Source: Campylobacter estrildidarum (GTDB taxonomy: Bacteria > Campylobacterota > Campylobacteria > Campylobacterales > Campylobacteraceae). From it: a stretch of 38,970 nucleotides of DNA. The position numbers and the translations under genes were made by a program. This document shows, piece by piece, positions 36,510-38,970 of the stretch. Below the pieces are notes generated by a model. That model ran no database searches. It had not been told where the DNA came from and saw only the letters and a list, made by a program, of their open reading frames with translations. Position 1 is the stretch's first letter. Every line of letters starts with the position of its first letter. The stretch is taken from assembly GCF_005406205.1 (NCBI RefSeq), contig NZ_NXLZ01000014.1, positions 1 through 38,970 on the forward strand, read 5' to 3'.

Positions 36510-37850
36510 ATGTGTGCAGTTGTTGGAGTTATCAATTCAAAAAATGCAAGCACTTATGCATATTATGCATTATTTGCTATGCAACACCGAGGGCAAGAAG
36601 CAAGTGGAATCAGTGTTAGTAATGGTAAAAATATCAAAACCATTAAAGCTAAAGGAGAGGTGAGTCAAATTTTTAATCCTCATAATTTGCAAACCCTCCA
36701 AGGAGAAATCGCTATAGGGCATAATCGCTATTCTACAGCGGGTAATTCTAGCTTAGATGATGCTCAACCTATAGCCGCAAATTGTGTTTTAGGTGATATT
36801 GCTTTAGCACATAATGGAAATTTAGTTAATAAACAAGAAATTAGAAATCAATTAATCCAAGATGGAGCGATTTTTCAAACTCATATGGATACTGAAAATG
36901 TTGTCCATTTAATCGCAAGAAGCAAAAAAGAAAATTTGCAAGATAGATTTATCGAGAGTTTAAATAATTGTATCGGAGCTTATTGTTTTGTTTTAGCAAG
37001 TAAAGATAAACTTTATGTAGCAAGAGATCCTTACGGAGTTCGTCCTTTATCTTTAGGGAGACTGAAAGATGGAGGATATATAGTTGCAAGCGAAACTTGT
37101 GCTTTTGATCTCATAGAAGCAGAATTTATACGCGATGTAAAACCTGGAGAATTAATTATTTTTACCCAAGGAAATGACCAATTTGAAAGCATACAATTAG
37201 AGGCAAAAACTCCTAGAATTTGTGCCTTTGAGTATGTTTATTTTGCAAGACCTGATAGTATTGTAGAAGGAAAAAGTGTCTATGAAATTCGTAAAAAAAT
37301 GGGTGAATCTTTAGCTAGAAAATTTTCTTACAAAGCTGATTTTGTTGTTCCTGTTCCAGATAGTGGAGTGAGTGCTGCTATAGGTTTTGCTCAATATTTA
37401 AAAATTCCTCTTGAAATGGCCATAGTGAGAAACCATTATGTAGGAAGAACTTTTATAGAGCCTACTCAAGAGTTAAGAAATTTAAAAGTCAAATTAAAAC
37501 TCAACCCTATGCGTAAAGTTTTAGAGGGTAAAGAAATTGTAGTGATTGATGATAGTATAGTTCGTGGAACCACTTCTAAAAAAATAGTTTCTTTACTTCG
37601 TGCCGCAGGAGCAAAGAAAATTCATCTAGCTGTTGCTTGCCCAGAAATTAAATTTCCAGATATTTATGGGATAGATACTCCAACTTTTGAAGAATTAATT
37701 AGTGCTAATAAAAACATAGAAGAAGTAAGAAAACATGTTGAAGCTGATTCTTTAACTTTTTTAAGTATAGAAGAGCTTGTTGGAAGTATTGGAAATGAGA
37801 GACAATATTCTTTAATAAGTTTTGATGGAGATTATTTTATAAAGAATTAA
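36510..37850 (+). CDS. purF: Amidophosphoribosyltransferase
   Basis: A 446-residue enzyme that makes phosphoribosylamine from PRPP and glutamine, the first step of purine synthesis. The N-terminal nucleophile is Cys2 (MCAVVGVI), exposed after Met removal and with no propeptide. The glutaminase part has GHNRYSTAG. The phosphoribosyltransferase PRPP loop VIDDSIVRGTTS is at about residues 345-356. Directly after dapB, likely one transcript; the two serve different paths. Confidence 0.96.
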   Translation: MCAVVGVINSKNASTYAYYALFAMQHRGQEASGISVSNGKNIKTIKAKGEVSQIFNPHNLQTLQGEIAIGHNRYSTAGNSSLDDAQPIAANCVLGDIALAHNGNLVNKQEIRNQLIQDGAIFQTHMDTENVVHLIARSKKENLQDRFIESLNNCIGAYCFVLASKDKLYVARDPYGVRPLSLGRLKDGGYIVASETCAFDLIEAEFIRDVKPGELIIFTQGNDQFESIQLEAKTPRICAFEYVYFARPDSIVEGKSVYEIRKKMGESLARKFSYKADFVVPVPDSGVSAAIGFAQYLKIPLEMAIVRNHYVGRTFIEPTQELRNLKVKLKLNPMRKVLEGKEIVVIDDSIVRGTTSKKIVSLLRAAGAKKIHLAVACPEIKFPDIYGIDTPTFEELISANKNIEEVRKHVEADSLTFLSIEELVGSIGNERQYSLISFDGDYFIKN

Positions 37851-37873
37851 ATTTTATTTTTATTTTTTTTTGA

Positions 37874-37879
37874 TATAAT
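37874..37879 (+). promoter_or_regulatory. -10 box of the second chemoreceptor gene
   Basis: TATAAT in the 70-nt gap after purF, downstream of a T-rich stretch. AAAAAGG at 37905-37911 is the ribosome site for ATG 37921. Confidence 0.55.
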
Positions 37880-37920
37880 ACGAATCTTGTTTTTTAATAT
37901 TTTCAAAAAGGTTTAATTTT

Positions 37921-38970
37921 ATGAAAAGTGATAAGTCTTTTAGTGTATCTTTAAAACTGACCTTATATGTAGGTATATTAATCACAATTATACTAACAAT
38001 TATAAGTGTATTCAATTATTTTGATTCAAAAAATAATACTAGTGAGTTGCTAGAAGATATTCAGCTTAAAACTGTAGAAGATGTTAGAACAGTTTTTGCT
38101 AGTTATGGCGGAAGTAGGCGACATGCTATGGAAGTTTTAGCTAAAGAAGTTCAAAGTAAACTAGATAATGGAGCTGGTGACGAGCAATTTTTTGCTTTAC
38201 TAGAATCTTTTAAGGAAGCTTTTGGCTTTAGACTTGTTTTTTTAGGTTTTGAAAATTCTGGAAGAGTACTTTTATCAGACAGAAGAATATTTGATTCTAA
38301 AACCTTTAATTTGAAAGATGCAGGATGGTACAAAGAAGCTAAAGGAGCAACAAAAGCAATAGTTTATGGTCCTTATAAGTCCGCTACAGATGGAGTTTCT
38401 GGACTAACTTATTCAATGCCTATATATAAAAATGGAAAACAAGTAGGAGCAGTTGGTGGTGATTATGCTTTAGAACAATTTTCTAAAGATGTTTTAGCTT
38501 TAGGAAAATCTGCAAGTTCTTATGCTGCAGTTTATGGTCCAGATGGAGATATCTATTTTCATGAATTTCCAGATAGAATTTTAACAAAAAATTCATTAAG
38601 TATTAATATTACTAATGTAATTAATTCTAATCCGCAGTATTATCTTAATCCAAAAAATCCAAATGCCTTATTTCAAGTTTATGATGATAAAGGGAAAAAA
38701 TATGATGTATTATGTAGCGCAACTATCAATCCAAAATTTAGAATTTGTACAATATCTCAAGATGAAGCTTATACAGAACCGGCTAAAATAACTCTTTTAA
38801 AACAGATTTGTCTAGGTATTATTTCTACCATTATCGCCCTAATCCTAATCAGAATTCTAATCTCAAGAGGCCTCTCCCCACTCACCACCATCCAAACTGG
38901 TCTTAACTCATTCTTTGATTTCATCAATCATAAAACAAAGAATGTCTCTACTATTAATATAAAAACTAAT
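37921..38970 (+). CDS. Transmembrane chemoreceptor with dCache sensor, 5' part (partial)
   Basis: The first 350 residues of a methyl-accepting chemotaxis protein that runs off the window. A first membrane segment (about residues 12-33) is followed by a periplasmic dCache-type domain: FRLVFLGFENSGRVLLSDRR, KDAGWYKEAKG, YGPYKSATDGVSGLTYSMPI and VGAVGGDYALEQF. The second segment (about 297-320, ICLGIISTIIALILIRIL) leads into LISRGLSPLTTIQTG, the start of the cytoplasmic part. dCache domains bind small ligands such as amino acids. The last 150 bases are richer in C than the rest of the gene. Confidence 0.92.
   Translation, partial: MKSDKSFSVSLKLTLYVGILITIILTIISVFNYFDSKNNTSELLEDIQLKTVEDVRTVFASYGGSRRHAMEVLAKEVQSKLDNGAGDEQFFALLESFKEAFGFRLVFLGFENSGRVLLSDRRIFDSKTFNLKDAGWYKEAKGATKAIVYGPYKSATDGVSGLTYSMPIYKNGKQVGAVGGDYALEQFSKDVLALGKSASSYAAVYGPDGDIYFHEFPDRILTKNSLSINITNVINSNPQYYLNPKNPNALFQVYDDKGKKYDVLCSATINPKFRICTISQDEAYTEPAKITLLKQICLGIISTIIALILIRILISRGLSPLTTIQTGLNSFFDFINHKTKNVSTINIKTN

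Noticed and set aside
38151-38333. Minus-strand 60-residue frame inside the second chemoreceptor
   Set aside because: The plus strand is clearly coding across it with a dCache domain; no ribosome site supports the minus frame.

Overview
The window is AT-rich and densely coded, with short Shine-Dalgarno sites, extended -10 promoters (TGnTATAAT type) and G/C homopolymer tracts. Protein content and gene order look like a thermotolerant Campylobacter close to C. jejuni/C. coli. From memory of C. jejuni NCTC 11168, most of the window runs collinear with Cj0262c down to Cj0196c. Several genes I remember from that interval are missing here: eptC between dgkA and xth, argCBD near pcm, and Cj0201c-Cj0203. 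Several others are broken, so this may be a reduced or decaying relative of C. jejuni. The species cannot be fixed from the sequence alone.

Layout. 1-109 is the 3' end of a transmembrane chemoreceptor. 359-6118 holds a broken SAM methyltransferase, a TM2 membrane protein, pyrC, a small winged-helix protein, dgkA, xth, a helical protein of unknown role, a DUF493 protein and moaC. 6214-8127 holds a tiny acidic protein coupled to an MFS transporter and an unknown protein. 8148-13761 is a signalling block: an HDOD protein, a soluble FIST-domain chemoreceptor with a poly-G tract at its 3' end, the L35/L20 genes, a sigma54-promoted hypothetical gene and a hemerythrin. 13873-16036 is the NIF-type Fe-S assembly pair iscS-nifU. 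16056-18560 holds an MscS channel and a beta-carbonic anhydrase, divergent from a Bax-inhibitor-like membrane protein. 19446-19640 is a possible gene remnant with a G10 tract. 19748-24124 is a run of same-strand genes: secG, frr, pyrE, RDD protein, nrdB and a nicotinate phosphoribosyltransferase. 24250-25480 is decayed coding sequence. 25618-32682 holds pcm, an orphan-looking adenine methyltransferase, infC, thrS, uppP and an OPT transporter. 32941-37850 holds a periplasmic protein, a DUF945-like protein, a RarA-type ATPase, dapB and purF. The window ends inside a second dCache chemoreceptor.

How the genes work together. Most are housekeeping: pyrimidine and purine synthesis (pyrC, pyrE, purF), lysine/peptidoglycan precursors (dapB), wall lipid carrier recycling (uppP, dgkA), translation (rpmI, rplT, frr, infC, thrS), secretion (secG), dNTP supply (nrdB) and DNA repair (xth, rarA). 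The hemerythrin beside the Fe-S assembly genes fits oxygen protection in a microaerophile. Chemotaxis and motility functions recur (three chemoreceptors, HDOD protein, sigma54 gene).

I see no convincing new defence or mobile system. The most interesting signals are the two facing homopolymer tracts at the end of the FIST chemoreceptor, the decayed or phase-variable loci, a 22-bp perfect palindrome between the canB and Bax-inhibitor promoters, the TTG start of infC inside the thrS stop, and the chemoreceptor sequences at both window ends.
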